Source of the DNA: Catellatospora sp. KI3
Lineage (GTDB): Bacteria; Actinomycetota; Actinomycetes; Mycobacteriales; Micromonosporaceae
NCBI RefSeq assembly: GCF_029948125.1
Contig: NZ_JASAMB010000011.1
Coordinates: forward strand, 1 to 64,000
Length of the DNA: 64,000 bases
Direction of reading: 5' to 3'
Below, one piece after another: positions 34,664 to 46,375 of this stretch. The translations under genes were made by a program, and so were the position numbers. Positions within the stretch are counted from its first letter, which is position 1. Each line of letters begins with the position of its first letter. The notes below the pieces were generated by a model. The model ran no database searches. It saw only the letters and a list, made by a program, of their open reading frames with translations, and was not told the DNA's origin.

Positions 34664-35638
34664 TCACGAACCGCTGAGCGTCTGCGTCACGCCGGCGGCG
34701 ATCAGCGAGTCGTAGTAGCCGCCGCCGGGGTAGTAGGCGGCGGTCGTGGTGCCGCTCACGGCGTCGCCGGCCCAGGCCACGGCCAGGGTCTGCAGTGCCG
34801 CGATGTTCTGCTGCTGCGGCGTGCCGGAGGTGACGGTGCACAGCCCGTCGGTGCTGGCGCCCTCGGCGTCGCAGTGGCAGCCGGTGGTCAGCCGGACCCC
34901 GAGGAACGGCCGGTGCAGGTCGTTCGTCAGCTCGACCGTGCCGTTGGCGTCGCTGTTGGCCGTGTACGGCGGCGACGAGATCGCGTAGACCGGCAGCCCG
35001 GTCGGGGCGATCCCCTTCAGCCCGGTGCCCATGTTGGATCCGATGAACGACTTCACCGGGTCGAGCAGCTGCACCAGCGCCACCCGCGCGTACTGGCTCG
35101 GGTAGGTGCTGCGCAGCCGGTTGGCGACGTACGCGGCGACCTCGCCGCCGGCTGAGTGGCCCGCGATGACGTACCGCGTCGGCAGGCTGCTCGCCGGCCG
35201 CCCGGCCTTGGCCAGCGCGTTGGCGTAGCTGCGCGCCAGCGCGCCCGAGCTGTTGCCCGCGGTGCCCAGCAGCGCCGCGACGTTGTTCAGGAACGGCGAG
35301 TTGTTGCCCAGGTTGCTGACCGTGCAGCCGAAGATGTCGGCCGACGGCAGCGTCGGGGCGACCACGACGAACCCGGCCGCGGCGTAGTGCTCGGCGAGGT
35401 CGGCCATGTTGCCGTTGGAGCGGGAGAAGCCGTGCTGCAGGTAGACCAGGCCCTTCGGGCTGGCCGTGGCGGGCAGGAACCAGTCCGCGGACTGGCGGTA
35501 GGTGAACGCCGCGCAGGACACGTCGACGGTGTTGCTGACCTGTGTCCAGCTGACCGCTGCGGCGGCAGGCTGGGCGGACAGGGCGATGGCGACCGTCGCG
35601 AGCAGGGCGGGAAGGCTGATCAGGCGTCGTAGGGACAT
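34664..35638 (-). CDS. Secreted alpha/beta hydrolase (lipase-like)
   Basis: Exported hydrolase of 324 residues. The signal peptide ends at PAAAAVS. The oxyanion segment is YLQHGFSRS and the nucleophile elbow is GHSAGG with S162. Several Cys residues suggest disulfides. It resembles extracellular PET/polyester-type or triacylglycerol hydrolases, but the substrate is not certain. It is divergent from the decarboxylase-like gene, and operator site a of the four-site motif lies between them. It could release the esters whose acids or ketones are degraded by the neighbouring enzymes. Confidence 0.85.
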   Translation of the reverse strand: MSLRRLISLPALLATVAIALSAQPAAAAVSWTQVSNTVDVSCAAFTYRQSADWFLPATASPKGLVYLQHGFSRSNGNMADLAEHYAAAGFVVVAPTLPSADIFGCTVSNLGNNSPFLNNVAALLGTAGNSSGALARSYANALAKAGRPASSLPTRYVIAGHSAGGEVAAYVANRLRSTYPSQYARVALVQLLDPVKSFIGSNMGTGLKGIAPTGLPVYAISSPPYTANSDANGTVELTNDLHRPFLGVRLTTGCHCDAEGASTDGLCTVTSGTPQQQNIAALQTLAVAWAGDAVSGTTTAAYYPGGGYYDSLIAAGVTQTLSGS

Positions 35639-35706
35639 CGTGCACGTACCGCCTTTCGTGTATCGCTGGATGGAACGGTGTTTCCTACGAAGGGATTTAG
35701 CACTTC

Positions 35707-35724
35707 TTGTTGGCAGACTGTCAA
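35707..35724. promoter_or_regulatory. Catabolic-regulon operator, site a
   Basis: TTGTTGGCAGACTGTCAA, between the divergent secreted hydrolase and acetoacetate-decarboxylase-like genes. It is one of four copies of the same motif (35707, 38535, 40969, 41757). Confidence 0.8.
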
Positions 35725-35772
35725 GAGGCGTAGAGTGCCTTCATCAGCTCGGCCCGGCGTCGGAGGTGTCGC

Positions 35773-36393
35773 ATGGCGTACCCGCCCCAACCGTGGTCGC
35801 TGCGCGGGCAGATGTACGTCTCCGTGTGGCTGGTGCCGGTCGACCGGCTGCCGCCGGTACCGCCCGAGGTCGCCGCCGCCGTCCGGCTGGTCCGGCTCGG
35901 CCGGTTCGCGCTCGTCGGCACCGCCTGGGTCGACTACCAGCCAGGAGGCGACATGGCGTACCGCGAGCTGCTCGGCGCGGTGCTGATGCGGGCCGGGCTG
36001 CGGCCCCGCGTCACGATCACCCACATCTGGGTCGACAGCGCCGACTCCCGCGACGGCGGCCGGGAACTGTGGGGCATCCCCAAGGACCTGGCCGACTTCG
36101 AACTGACCGGTACGGAAGCCGCCGCCGTCACCGCCGGTCAACCGATCGCCACGGCGAGCATCCGCCGCTCCCGCCTCGCGCTGCGCCTGCCCATCGGCTT
36201 CCGGGTCGTCCAGGCGCTGGCCGGCCCCGCCCTGACCACGCCCGTACGCGCCCGCGCCCGGTGCGGCCCGGCCCGCCTCACCTGGCAGATCGCCCCCGAC
36301 GGTCCGCTGGGCTTCCTCGCCGGCCGCCGCCCGCTGCTCTCGCTCGCCGCCACCGACTTCGACATGCGCTTCGGCACCCCACCCCCGAACTGA
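35773..36393 (+). CDS. Acetoacetate decarboxylase-family protein
   Basis: A 206-residue ADC-family protein. The conserved LWGIPKDLADF motif contains K104, equivalent to the Schiff-base lysine region of acetoacetate decarboxylase. In this family the lysine may support decarboxylation, aldol/dehydratase or lyase chemistry. The length is shorter than the clostridial enzyme (about 245). It has no signal peptide. The position next to operator site a places it in the same regulon as the monooxygenase, where it might act on a keto-acid intermediate. Confidence 0.85.
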   Translation: MAYPPQPWSLRGQMYVSVWLVPVDRLPPVPPEVAAAVRLVRLGRFALVGTAWVDYQPGGDMAYRELLGAVLMRAGLRPRVTITHIWVDSADSRDGGRELWGIPKDLADFELTGTEAAAVTAGQPIATASIRRSRLALRLPIGFRVVQALAGPALTTPVRARARCGPARLTWQIAPDGPLGFLAGRRPLLSLAATDFDMRFGTPPPN

Positions 36394-36490
36394 CCCACAT
36401 CCCGACGCCTCGCACCCCGCCATCACCGCGTCCCAGCGCTCCAGCCCCTCAACGCCCCAGCCCTCAACGCCCCAGCCCCCACCGGTTTTT

Positions 36491-36561
36491 CATAGACGTT
36501 GGCCTATTACGTCGAAAATGATCAAGCAAGCTTTAGTCGACGTAATAGGCCAACGTCTATG
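36491..36561. repeat. Perfect 25-bp inverted repeat in an AT-rich island
   Basis: Arms 36491-36515 and 36537-36561 are exact reverse complements (starting CATAGACGTTGGCCTATT), with a 21-nt loop that contains HindIII-like AAGCTT. It lies in the 363-bp gap 36394-36756, which is clearly less GC-rich than its surroundings and holds no supportable gene. No T-tract or transposase accompanies it. Confidence 0.9.
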
Positions 36562-36756
36562 CGGATCGTGGATCGGCCCGTGGCATGGAGGGTTTGCGGC
36601 GCGTTATTTGACCGGAAGTGGCGATCGGCGCTGTTCCGCGCTGCGATTGACACAAGGAGTGCTGGCTGCGTCTCATGTGTCGAGACGGAATGCGCAGATT
36701 CCGACCGCGAGTGGCGATCAAGCTCCCGGTTCACCGCCATGATCGTCGTTTGTGGT

Positions 36757-38517
<1,761 letters not shown>

Positions 38518-38534
38518 GGCCGGAACGTAACAGC

Positions 38535-38552
38535 TTGTTGGCCGACTGCCAA
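38535..38552. promoter_or_regulatory. Catabolic-regulon operator, site b
   Basis: TTGTTGGCCGACTGCCAA in the 52-bp gap between the TetR stop codon and the monooxygenase start codon. This is the best candidate for control of the monooxygenase. Confidence 0.8.
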
Positions 38553-38569
38553 TAGGTGGCGCGGCCGGA

Positions 38570-39190
38570 CTACTCCGGATCGAGGGTCGGGAAGACCCGC
38601 TCCACCAGCGTGATCAGCGTCGTGGCCAGCAGCAGGTGCGCCTGCTCGCGGTCCAGCGCGTCGCGCTCCAGCCACTCCCGGGCGGTCGCCTTGGCCAGCC
38701 CGCAGTACGCCCGGACCATCGCCCGCAGCTCGTCGCGGTGCCGGGTCGCCTCGGCGAGCCCGACCGCGACCAGGATGCTGTCGGCGGCGATCTCGTCGGC
38801 CTCGGCCAGCACCCGCTCGATGTCGGGGTCGCGGCCCACCCCGCCGCCGTCCACCGCGGCCAGCCAGGACCGGCTGTGCCGCGACACCACGTCCAGGAAC
38901 CACGTCACGCTCGCGTCGACGCGGGTGGCCAGGTCGCCCCGCGGCAGCTGCTCCACCGCGACCGCCGGAATGGTCACCAGCACCCGCACCGACTCCAGGA
39001 ACAGGCCCTTCTTGGTGCCGAAGTAGTGGTTGATCAGCCCGCGGGCCACGCCCGCCGCGTTGGCGATGTCGGTGGTGCTGACGTCGGCGTACGGCCGCTC
39101 GCCGAACAGCCGCACGGCACAGGCCAGGATCTGCTCGCGGCGGGCGTCCGGCTCCAGCCGGCGGCCGCGCGGCATCACGTCACTGGTCAT
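38570..39190 (-). CDS. TetR-family regulator of the catabolic region
   Basis: Regulator of about 206 residues. The helix-turn-helix is REQILACAVRLFGERPYADV then TTDIANAAGVARGLINHYFGTK, a TetR type in which the recognition helix ends in GLINHYF. The C-terminal domain is of the TetR_C type seen in lipid-metabolism regulators. The ATG at 39190 was taken; GTG at 39211 is also possible. It lies between the GMC oxidoreductase and monooxygenase genes, all on the minus strand, and is the most likely binder of the four-copy 18-bp motif. Confidence 0.9.
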   Translation of the reverse strand: MTSDVMPRGRRLEPDARREQILACAVRLFGERPYADVSTTDIANAAGVARGLINHYFGTKKGLFLESVRVLVTIPAVAVEQLPRGDLATRVDASVTWFLDVVSRHSRSWLAAVDGGGVGRDPDIERVLAEADEIAADSILVAVGLAEATRHRDELRAMVRAYCGLAKATAREWLERDALDREQAHLLLATTLITLVERVFPTLDPE

Positions 39191-39238
39191 CGAAGGCGTT
39201 CCGGCAGGCACAGTCAGCCATTATCACCCAGCGCACGC

Positions 39239-40951
39239 TCACCCCGCAGTGCCGTCACCCGGCAGGCGCAGCTCGCCGGGCGCCCCGGCGGGCACCGCCG
39301 GCGCGGTCGGCGGCACCGCCCGCACCGGCCGGTACGCCGCACCCAGCGGCGGCCGCGCGTCCGCCTCGCCCTTGTTGGGCCACATCGCCAGCGCCCGCTC
39401 GGCCAGCGCGCAGATGGTCAGCGACGGGTTGACCCCGAGGTTGGCGGCGACCACCGCGCCGTCGACGACATGCAGGCCCGGGTGGCCGAAGACGCGGTGG
39501 TACGCGTCGACGACGCCGTGCCCGGCGTCCGCGCCGATCGGGGCGCCGCCGAGGAAGTGGCCGGTGACCGGCCGCCCCGCCAGCTCGGTGACCGAGCCGA
39601 TCGGGATGCCGTCGATCTTCTCGGCGACGCGCCGGGTCACCTCGTGCGCCACCGGGATGTACAGCGGCGCGGGCTCGCCGATCCCGGGGCGGCTGGTCAG
39701 GCGCTGGCCGCCGAGGGGGCCGCGCCTGGGCCGTACCGTGATGGAGTTGTCCTTGGGCTGCATCGCCAGCAGCACGATCGTCTGCTGCGACCAGCGGCGC
39801 GGCCACAGCAGCCGGGGCCAGTCGCGCCAGCTCGCCAGGGTCCTGCCGAGCCCGGCCAGCCAGCGCGGCACTCGGCCGGTGTCGTCGACCAGCACCGCGG
39901 CCATCAGGCCGAGCAGGTTGCTGCCCGGTCCGTAGCGGACCGGCTCGATGTGGGTGTCGGCGTCGGGGTGGAACGACGAGGTGATCGCCACGCCGTGGCT
40001 GAAGTCGCGGTCGTCGCGGCGGGTGCGCGGCCCGAGGATCGACTCCGAGTTGGTCCGGCTCAGCTCGCCCAACCGGTCCGACAGGTGCGGCAGCGTGCCG
40101 CCGCGCTTCATGTGGTGCAGCAGCCGCTGCGTGCCGAGCGCCCCGGCCGCCATGATCACCTGCCCGGCGGTGAACGTCCGCGCCCGTCTGCGCAGCCTGC
40201 CTGCGGTGCGCACGGTCCGCACCGCGTACCCGCCCTCGGGCCGCGGCGCGACCGACACCGCCGTGGTCAGCGGGTGTACCACCGCCCCGGCCTGCTCGGC
40301 GAGGTGCAGGTAGTTCTTGACGGTGGTGTTCTTGGCGCCCACCCGGCAGCCGGTCATGCACGACCCGCAGAACGTGCAGGTGGTCCGCTGCGGCCCGGCC
40401 CCGCCGAAGTACGGGTCGGCCACCGGCTGCCCCGGCTGCGCGCCGAACAGGACGCCGACCGGGGTGGGCCGGAACGTGTGCCCGACGCCCATGTCCTGCG
40501 CGACCTGGCGCAGCACCTCGTCCGATGCGGTGTGCACCGGGTTGGTCGCGACCCCGAGCATCCGGGTGGCCTGGTCGTAGTACGGCGCGAGCTCGCGCTT
40601 CCAGTCGGTGATGCCCGCCCACTGCGGATCGGCGAAGAACACGTCCGGCGGCTGGTAGAGGGTGTTGGCGTAGCCGAGGGACCCGCCGCCGACGCCCGCG
40701 CCGGTCATCACCAGCACGTCGGGCAGCACCGTCATCCGCAGGATGCCGTAGCAGCCCAGAGCCGGGGCGAACAGGTAGTCGCGCAGCCGCCACGACGTCT
40801 TCGCGAAGTCGGCGTCGGCGAACCGGCGCCCGGTCTCCAGCACCCCGACCCGGTAGCCCTTCTCGGTCAGCCGCAGCGCGCTCACGCTGCCGCCGAAGCC
40901 GGAGCCGATGATCAGCACGTCGTAGTCGAGATGCGGTGCCAGCGTGGACAT
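39239..40951 (-). CDS. GMC oxidoreductase (ChoD-like)
   Basis: FAD-dependent GMC-family oxidoreductase of 570 residues. It has the dinucleotide motif IIGSGFGGSVSALRL, the family stretch GVGGGSLGYANTLYQPPDVFF and DPQWAGITDWKRELAPYYD, and the C-terminal active-site region HVVDGAVVAANLGVNPSLTI. A Cys cluster CTFCGSCMTGC in the middle is characteristic of the mycobacterial ChoD-like group. ChoD was named for putative cholesterol oxidation, but substrates of this group are not settled. A sterol or long-chain alcohol oxidation step fits the surrounding catabolic genes. Operator site c lies in its upstream region. Confidence 0.9.
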   Translation of the reverse strand: MSTLAPHLDYDVLIIGSGFGGSVSALRLTEKGYRVGVLETGRRFADADFAKTSWRLRDYLFAPALGCYGILRMTVLPDVLVMTGAGVGGGSLGYANTLYQPPDVFFADPQWAGITDWKRELAPYYDQATRMLGVATNPVHTASDEVLRQVAQDMGVGHTFRPTPVGVLFGAQPGQPVADPYFGGAGPQRTTCTFCGSCMTGCRVGAKNTTVKNYLHLAEQAGAVVHPLTTAVSVAPRPEGGYAVRTVRTAGRLRRRARTFTAGQVIMAAGALGTQRLLHHMKRGGTLPHLSDRLGELSRTNSESILGPRTRRDDRDFSHGVAITSSFHPDADTHIEPVRYGPGSNLLGLMAAVLVDDTGRVPRWLAGLGRTLASWRDWPRLLWPRRWSQQTIVLLAMQPKDNSITVRPRRGPLGGQRLTSRPGIGEPAPLYIPVAHEVTRRVAEKIDGIPIGSVTELAGRPVTGHFLGGAPIGADAGHGVVDAYHRVFGHPGLHVVDGAVVAANLGVNPSLTICALAERALAMWPNKGEADARPPLGAAYRPVRAVPPTAPAVPAGAPGELRLPGDGTAG

Positions 40952-40968
40952 GCCGAAACCGTGCACTG

Positions 40969-40986
40969 TTGTTGTCGGCCTGTCAA
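40969..40986. promoter_or_regulatory. Catabolic-regulon operator, site c
   Basis: TTGTTGTCGGCCTGTCAA, extended outward to a GTTGTTG/CAACAAC dyad. It lies in the 51-bp gap between the divergent GMC oxidoreductase and alpha/beta hydrolase genes, so one site can govern both. Confidence 0.8.
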
Positions 40987-41002
40987 CAACTACCGTGGGG
41001 TG

Positions 41003-41791
41003 ATGCTCGCGCATCATCGCGGCGGCTCGGGCGAGCTGCTGGTCCTGATCCACGGTATCGGCGCCACCTGGCGGCTGTGGCGGCCGGTCCTGCCCGCGCT
41101 GGAGGCGCGCTACGAGGTCCTGGCCGTGGACCTGCCCGGGTTCGGCGACTCGCCGGTCGGGCCGCGCGCCGACGTCGCCGCCTTCGCCGACGCGGTCGCC
41201 GAGCTGGCGGGCCGCCCGTGCCACGCGGCCGGCAGCTCGCTGGGCGGCGGCGTCGCGCTCGAGCTGGGCCGGCGGGGCCTGGCCCGGTCGGTGACCGCGT
41301 TCGCCCCGATCGGCTTCTGGGGGCCGCTGGGCCGCCGCTGGTGCCAGGCCTCGGTCAGCCTCGGCCGGGCCGCCGCCCGGGGGCTCGGTCCGTCGCTGCC
41401 CCGGCTGGCGGCCACGGGTCCCGGCCGGTCCGTCCTGTTCGGCCTGTTCTACGGGCGCCCGAGCCGGGTCGATCCGGAGTCCGGGCTGGCCGACGCCCGC
41501 GCGCTGGCGGCCGCGCCCGGCTTCGCGGCGGCGCGGGCGGCGTTCGCGGACCACCGATTCACCGATGCCGGTGCGCTGCCGCGGATCCCGGTCACGGTCG
41601 CGTGGGGCAGCCGGGACCTCGTTCTTCCGGTGCGGCAGGCGAAGCGCGCCGCCGAGCTGCTGCCCTCGGCGCGCCACGTCCGCCTGCCCGGCTGCGGCCA
41701 TCTGCCGTTCGGCGACGACCCGGGCAGGTGTGTCGAGTTGATCACCCAGACCACTATTGACAATCTGCCAACAACTGGAAAAGCTGGCTGA
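41003..41791 (+). CDS. Alpha/beta hydrolase of the catabolic region
   Basis: Cytoplasmic alpha/beta hydrolase of 262 residues. The oxyanion motif is LIHGIGATWRLW, the elbow GSSLGGG supplies the nucleophilic Ser in an unusual S-S-L context, the acid is in WGSRDLVLP and the His in GCGHLPFGDDP. It may hydrolyse the ester or lactone produced by the Baeyer-Villiger enzyme. Its 3' end overlaps operator site d, and its stop lies 16 bp before the start of the acyl-CoA dehydrogenase gene. Confidence 0.88.
   Translation: MLAHHRGGSGELLVLIHGIGATWRLWRPVLPALEARYEVLAVDLPGFGDSPVGPRADVAAFADAVAELAGRPCHAAGSSLGGGVALELGRRGLARSVTAFAPIGFWGPLGRRWCQASVSLGRAAARGLGPSLPRLAATGPGRSVLFGLFYGRPSRVDPESGLADARALAAAPGFAAARAAFADHRFTDAGALPRIPVTVAWGSRDLVLPVRQAKRAAELLPSARHVRLPGCGHLPFGDDPGRCVELITQTTIDNLPTTGKAG
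41757..41774. promoter_or_regulatory. Catabolic-regulon operator, site d (inside a coding end)
   Basis: TTGACAATCTGCCAACAA, the reverse complement of TTGTTGGCAGATTGTCAA. It lies within the last codons of the alpha/beta hydrolase gene and 34 bp before the acyl-CoA dehydrogenase start, so the beta-oxidation genes probably have their own regulated promoter. Confidence 0.78.
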
Positions 41792-41807
41792 GACGTTGGG
41801 AGGTCCC

Positions 41808-42977
41808 ATGCCCGCAATCCCTGGGCTCGACGGCTACCGGTCCCGGTGGCGCAGCGCCGATCATGACGCGCTGGCCGAGACGGTCGCCACGTTCTTCAGC
41901 CGGGAGGTGACGCCCCGCGAGCAGGAGTTCGCCGCGCAGGGCCACACCGACCGCGAGCTCTACCGCCGCGCCGGCGCGCTCGGCCTGCTCGGCCTGTCCG
42001 TGCCGGAGGAGTACGGCGGGGGCGGCGGCGACTTCAGCCACGAGACCGTCCTGTTCGAGCAGCAGACGTACTCGGGGGACGCGAGTCTGGGGCTGGCCGT
42101 GCACAGCGGCATCGTCACCGGCTACCTGACCGCGTACGGCACCGACGAGCAGAAGCGCGCCTACCTGCCCGGCCTGTGCAGCGGCGAGCTGGTCGGCGCG
42201 ATCGCGATGACCGAGCCGTCCGGCGGCTCGGACCTGCAGTCGATGCGCACCTGGGCCCGAGCCGACGGCGACGACCTGGTCGTCAACGGCGCCAAGACGT
42301 TCATCACCAACGGGCAGCTGGCCGACGTACTGCTGCTGGCCGTCAAGACCGACCGCGACCAGGGCGCCTCCGGCATCTCGCTGATCGTGTGCGACCTGCG
42401 CGACGACCCGCCCGGCTTCCGGCGCGGCCGCACCCTGCACAAGATCGGATTGCAGGCCAACGACACCGCCGAGCTGTTCTTCGACGACTACCGGATCCCG
42501 GGCAGCGCGATCCTCGGCGGCCTGCCCGGCCTCGGGTTCGTCCAGATGATGCAGCAGCTGCCGCAGGAGCGCCTGGTCATCGCCGTCGGCGCGGTGGCGG
42601 CGATGGAGCGGGCACTGGAGCTGACCGTGGCGTACACCAAGGAGCGGACCGCGTTCGGCAAGCCGGTCTACGCCCAGCAGAACACCCGGTTCACACTGGC
42701 CGAGTGCGCCGCCCTGGTCCGTACCGGCCGGATCTTCCTGGACGACTGCGTGCAGCGCCACCTCGACGGCGAGCTCGACCTGCCGACCGCGGCGATGGCC
42801 AAGTTCCACCTGACCGAGTCGCAGTGCACCGTCATCGACCGCTGCCTGCAGCTGTTCGGCGGCTACGGCTACATGACCGAGTACCCGATCGCGCGCATGT
42901 ACGCCGACGCACGCGCGCAGAAGATCTACGGCGGCACCAACGAGATCATGAAGGAGCTGCTGGCCCGTGCCCTCTGA
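41808..42977 (+). CDS. Acyl-CoA dehydrogenase
   Basis: FAD-dependent acyl-CoA dehydrogenase of 389 residues, first oxidative step of beta-oxidation. Family motifs are [13 protein letters not shown], the FAD/electron-transfer segment KTFITNG, and the C-terminal [16 protein letters not shown] and [14 protein letters not shown], where E379 is in the usual catalytic position. The ATG at 41808 follows GGGAGG. It overlaps the thiolase gene by 11 bp. Confidence 0.95.
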   Translation: MPAIPGLDGYRSRWRSADHDALAETVATFFSREVTPREQEFAAQGHTDRELYRRAGALGLLGLSVPEEYGGGGGDFSHETVLFEQQTYSGDASLGLAVHSGIVTGYLTAYGTDEQKRAYLPGLCSGELVGAIAMTEPSGGSDLQSMRTWARADGDDLVVNGAKTFITNGQLADVLLLAVKTDRDQGASGISLIVCDLRDDPPGFRRGRTLHKIGLQANDTAELFFDDYRIPGSAILGGLPGLGFVQMMQQLPQERLVIAVGAVAAMERALELTVAYTKERTAFGKPVYAQQNTRFTLAECAALVRTGRIFLDDCVQRHLDGELDLPTAAMAKFHLTESQCTVIDRCLQLFGGYGYMTEYPIARMYADARAQKIYGGTNEIMKELLARAL

Positions 42978-44181
42978 AGCGTTCATCTACGACGCGGTCC
43001 GCACCCCGCGCGGCCGCGGCCGGGCCACCGGCTCGCTGCACGGCGTCAAGCCGATCACGCTGGTCACCGGCCTGATCGACGCGCTGCGCGAGCGCAACCC
43101 CGGGCTCGACCCGGCCCGGATCGAGGACCTGCTGCTCGGCATCGTCACCCCGGTCGGCGAGCAGGGCGGGGTGCTGCCCAAGGCGGCCGCGCTGGCGGCC
43201 GGGCTGCCCGACCACGTCGGCGGCGTGCAGCTGGACCGGTTCTGCGCCTCCGGGCTGGAGGCGGTCAACATCGCCGCGCAGAAGATCCGCTCCGGCTGGG
43301 AGCACCTGATCGTGGCGGGCGGCGTCGAGTCGATGTCGCGGGTGCCGATGGGCTCCGACGGCGGCGCCTGGGCGATGGACCCCGAGACCGCGCTGACCAC
43401 CTCGTTCATCCCGCAGGGCATCAGCGCCGACCTGATCGCGACGGTGGAGAGCTTCAGCCGCGCCGACGTCGACTCGTACGCGCTGACCTCCCAGCAGCGG
43501 GCCGCGCACGCGCAGGCCGCGGGCTGGTTCGACCGGTCGGTCGTGCCGGTGCGCGACCGCAACGGCGTACTGATCCTGGAACGGGACGAGCACCTGCGGC
43601 CCACCACCACCCTGGACGGGCTCGGGGCGCTGCCCGCGTCGTTCGCGGCGGTCGGCGACGCGGGCGGGTTCGACGCGGTCGCGCTGCGCAAGTACCACTG
43701 GCTCGAGGCGATCGAGCACGTGCACACCGCGGGCAACTCCTCGGGCATCGTCGACGGCGCCGCGCTGGTGCTGATCGGGTCCGAGCAGGTCGGCCGGGAA
43801 CTCGGCCTCACCCCGCGCGCCCGGATCGCCGCCGTCGGCGTCAGCGGCGCCGACCCGACGCTGATGCTCACCGGCCCCGCCCCGGCCAGCCGCAAGGCGC
43901 TGGCGGCGGCCGGGCTGACCGCCGACGACATCGACCTGTGGGAGATGAACGAGGCGTTCTCCGCCGCCGTGCTGCGCTACCGCAAGGACCTCGACCTCGA
44001 TCCGGAGCGGCTCAACGTCAACGGCGGCGCCATCGCGCTGGGGCACCCGCTGGGCGCCACCGGGGCGATGCTGGTCGGCACGGTGCTCGACGAGCTGGAG
44101 CGGCGCGAGCAGCGCCGCGGACTGATCACCCTGTGCATCGGCGGCGGCATGGGCGTCGCCACCATCATCGAGCGCTGCTGA
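42967..44181 (+). CDS. fadA: Acetyl-CoA C-acyltransferase (thiolase, FadA-like)
   Basis: Thiolase of 404 residues that releases acetyl-CoA (or propionyl-CoA from methyl-branched chains). The acyl-accepting C93 is in [10 protein letters not shown]. The catalytic H360 is in [11 protein letters not shown] and the second Cys, C390, in TLCIGGGMG. Starts at a GTG within the end of the acyl-CoA dehydrogenase gene, and is followed 11 bp later by the FadB-like gene, so the three form one operon. Confidence 0.95.
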   Translation: MPSEAFIYDAVRTPRGRGRATGSLHGVKPITLVTGLIDALRERNPGLDPARIEDLLLGIVTPVGEQGGVLPKAAALAAGLPDHVGGVQLDRFCASGLEAVNIAAQKIRSGWEHLIVAGGVESMSRVPMGSDGGAWAMDPETALTTSFIPQGISADLIATVESFSRADVDSYALTSQQRAAHAQAAGWFDRSVVPVRDRNGVLILERDEHLRPTTTLDGLGALPASFAAVGDAGGFDAVALRKYHWLEAIEHVHTAGNSSGIVDGAALVLIGSEQVGRELGLTPRARIAAVGVSGADPTLMLTGPAPASRKALAAAGLTADDIDLWEMNEAFSAAVLRYRKDLDLDPERLNVNGGAIALGHPLGATGAMLVGTVLDELERREQRRGLITLCIGGGMGVATIIERC

Positions 44182-44192
44182 GGGGCGAGGCT

Positions 44193-46271
44193 GTGATCTC
44201 CTACGAACTGGGCGCCGACGGCGTCGTCACGCTGACCATGGACGACCCCGAGCAGTCCGCCAACACCATGAACGACCGGTACGTCACCGCGATGGGCGCC
44301 GCGCTGGACCGCCTGGAAGCCGACCGCGACCGGATCACCGGCGTGATCGTGACCAGCGCGAAGTCCACCTTCTTCGCCGGTGGCGACCTCGACCTGATGG
44401 TCAAGGCGCAGCCCGAGGACGCGTCCGCGCTCACCGAGCTGGTCAACCGGATCAAGCACGACCTGCGCCGGCTGGAGAAGCTGGGCCGCCCGGTCGTCGC
44501 GGCGGTCAACGGCTCGGCGCTGGGCGGCGGCCTGGAGATCGCGCTGGCCTGCCACCACCGCGTCGTCCTCGACGCCAAGGGCTGCCGCCTGGGCCTGCCC
44601 GAGGTCACCCTCGGGCTGCTGCCCGGCGCGGGCGGCGTCACCCGCACCGTACGGATGCTGGGCCTGGCCCCGGCCCTGATGAACGTGCTGCTCACCGGTC
44701 GGCAGTTCCGCCCTGCCGACGCGAAGGTGGCCGGGCTCGCCGACGAGGTCGTCTCCACGCCCGAGGCCATGTTCGCGGCCGCCCGCGCCTGGATCGCGGC
44801 CAACCCCGGCGCGTCCCAGCCCTGGGACCGCAAGGGCTTCCGGATCCCGGGCGGCGGCCCGAACGACCCCAAGGTCGCCGTGCAGCTGCCCGCGTACGCG
44901 GCGAACCTGCGCAAGCAGCTCAAGGGGGCGAGCCTGCCCGCGCCCGAGGCGATCCTCGCCACCGCGGTCGAAGGGGCGCTGGTCGACGTCGACACCGCGA
45001 CCCTGATCGAGACCCGCTACCTGGTCAGCCTGCTGACCGGGCAGATCGCCAAGAACATGATCGGGGCGCTGTTCTTCGACCTGAAGGCGGTCAACTCCGG
45101 CGCCAACCGGCCGCAGCTGCCGCCCACCGCCGCCACCCGGGTGGCCGTGCTGGGCGCGGGCATGATGGGCGCGGGCATCGCGTACGTCTGCGCCAAGGCC
45201 GGGCTTGACGTGCTGCTCAAGGACATGACCCTGGAGGCGGCGGCCAAGGGGCGCGGCTACAGCGAGAAGCTGGTGGCCGGGCAGGTCGCCAAGGGGCGGC
45301 TGAGCGCCGAGGCGGCGGCCGCGCTGCTGGACCGGATCACCCCGACCGCCGACGCGGCCGACCTGGCCGGGTGCGACGTGGTCATCGAGGCCGTCTTCGA
45401 GGACCTGGCCCTCAAGCACCGGGTGCTGGCCGAGGTGAGCGCGGTCGTGGGGGAGGGCGCGCTGCTCGCCTCGAACACGTCCACGCTGCCCATCACGCAG
45501 ATCGCCGAGCCGCTGGACCGGCCCGGTGACGTCGTCGGCATGCACTTCTTCTCGCCCGTGGACAAGATGCCGCTGCTGGAGATCGTGGTCGGGGCCCAGA
45601 CCGGCGACGCCGCCATCGCGCGCGCGTTCGACCTGGGCCGCCTGATCGGCAAGACGCCGATCGTGGTGAACGACAGCCGGGGCTTCTTCACCAGCCGGGT
45701 CATCGGCACGTTCATCGAGGAGGCGATCACCATGGTCGCCGAGGGCGTGCCGCCCGCCTCGATCGAGCACGCGGCGCTGCAGGCCGGGTACCCGACCGGG
45801 CCGCTGGCGCTGGCCGACGAGGTGACCCTGACCCTGATGCAGCGCATCCGGCGTTCGGCGCAGGCCGCCGGGCAGGCCCGCGCCGAGGTGCCCGCGCACG
45901 CCCTGATCGACGCCCTGGTCGACGCGCACACCCGCCCGGGGCGCTCCGGCGGCGCCGGGTTCTACGAGTACGCCGACGGGCGGCGGGCCGGGCTCTGGTC
46001 CGGGCTCGCGGCGTACGCCACCGAGGCGGGGCGGGCGGTGCCGATCGAGGACATCAAGGACCGGATGCTGTTCGTCGAGGCGATCGAGTCGCGGCGCTGC
46101 CTCGACGAGGGCGTGCTGCGCTCCGAGGCCGACGGCAACATCGGGTCGATCCTCGGCATCGGCTATCCGGCCTGGACCGGCGGCGTGCTGCGCTTCATCG
46201 CCCAGCACCCGGACTTCCCCGGCCGCGCCGCCGAACTGGCCGACCGCTACGGAGACCGCTTCCGCCCGTAG
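44193..46271 (+). CDS. fadB: Bifunctional enoyl-CoA hydratase / 3-hydroxyacyl-CoA dehydrogenase
   Basis: FadB-like multifunctional protein of 692 residues. The N-terminal crotonase domain (1-about 190) has the oxyanion strand [18 protein letters not shown] and [16 protein letters not shown]. The NAD-binding domain starts at [16 protein letters not shown] (about 315). The dehydrogenase C-terminal domains follow ([23 protein letters not shown]). The start is GTG at 44193 with GGGGCGAGG upstream. With the thiolase it supplies the hydration, oxidation and thiolysis steps. Palindromic element D lies 43 bp after its stop. Confidence 0.95.
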   Translation: MISYELGADGVVTLTMDDPEQSANTMNDRYVTAMGAALDRLEADRDRITGVIVTSAKSTFFAGGDLDLMVKAQPEDASALTELVNRIKHDLRRLEKLGRPVVAAVNGSALGGGLEIALACHHRVVLDAKGCRLGLPEVTLGLLPGAGGVTRTVRMLGLAPALMNVLLTGRQFRPADAKVAGLADEVVSTPEAMFAAARAWIAANPGASQPWDRKGFRIPGGGPNDPKVAVQLPAYAANLRKQLKGASLPAPEAILATAVEGALVDVDTATLIETRYLVSLLTGQIAKNMIGALFFDLKAVNSGANRPQLPPTAATRVAVLGAGMMGAGIAYVCAKAGLDVLLKDMTLEAAAKGRGYSEKLVAGQVAKGRLSAEAAAALLDRITPTADAADLAGCDVVIEAVFEDLALKHRVLAEVSAVVGEGALLASNTSTLPITQIAEPLDRPGDVVGMHFFSPVDKMPLLEIVVGAQTGDAAIARAFDLGRLIGKTPIVVNDSRGFFTSRVIGTFIEEAITMVAEGVPPASIEHAALQAGYPTGPLALADEVTLTLMQRIRRSAQAAGQARAEVPAHALIDALVDAHTRPGRSGGAGFYEYADGRRAGLWSGLAAYATEAGRAVPIEDIKDRMLFVEAIESRRCLDEGVLRSEADGNIGSILGIGYPAWTGGVLRFIAQHPDFPGRAAELADRYGDRFRP

Positions 46272-46313
46272 GCGACGCGGCACCGCATCGCGACGTCGCC
46301 GCGCCATGATCGC

Positions 46314-46375
46314 TGCAGGTTCGGGGAAACTGCAGCGATCATGGCGCTTTTTCGTGCACTTTTCCCGAAACTGCA
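46314..46375. repeat. 62-bp palindromic element, copy D (diverged, nested)
   Basis: Outer arms follow the common form (TGCAGGTTCGGGGAAACTGCA / TGC..TTTTCCCGAAACTGCA, each quoted in part). The inner half has diverged. A second palindrome with 18-bp arms (46301-46318 and 46330-46347, GCGCCATGATCGCTGCAG) overlaps its left side. The TetR reading frame that follows terminates inside the element at 46339. Confidence 0.85.
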
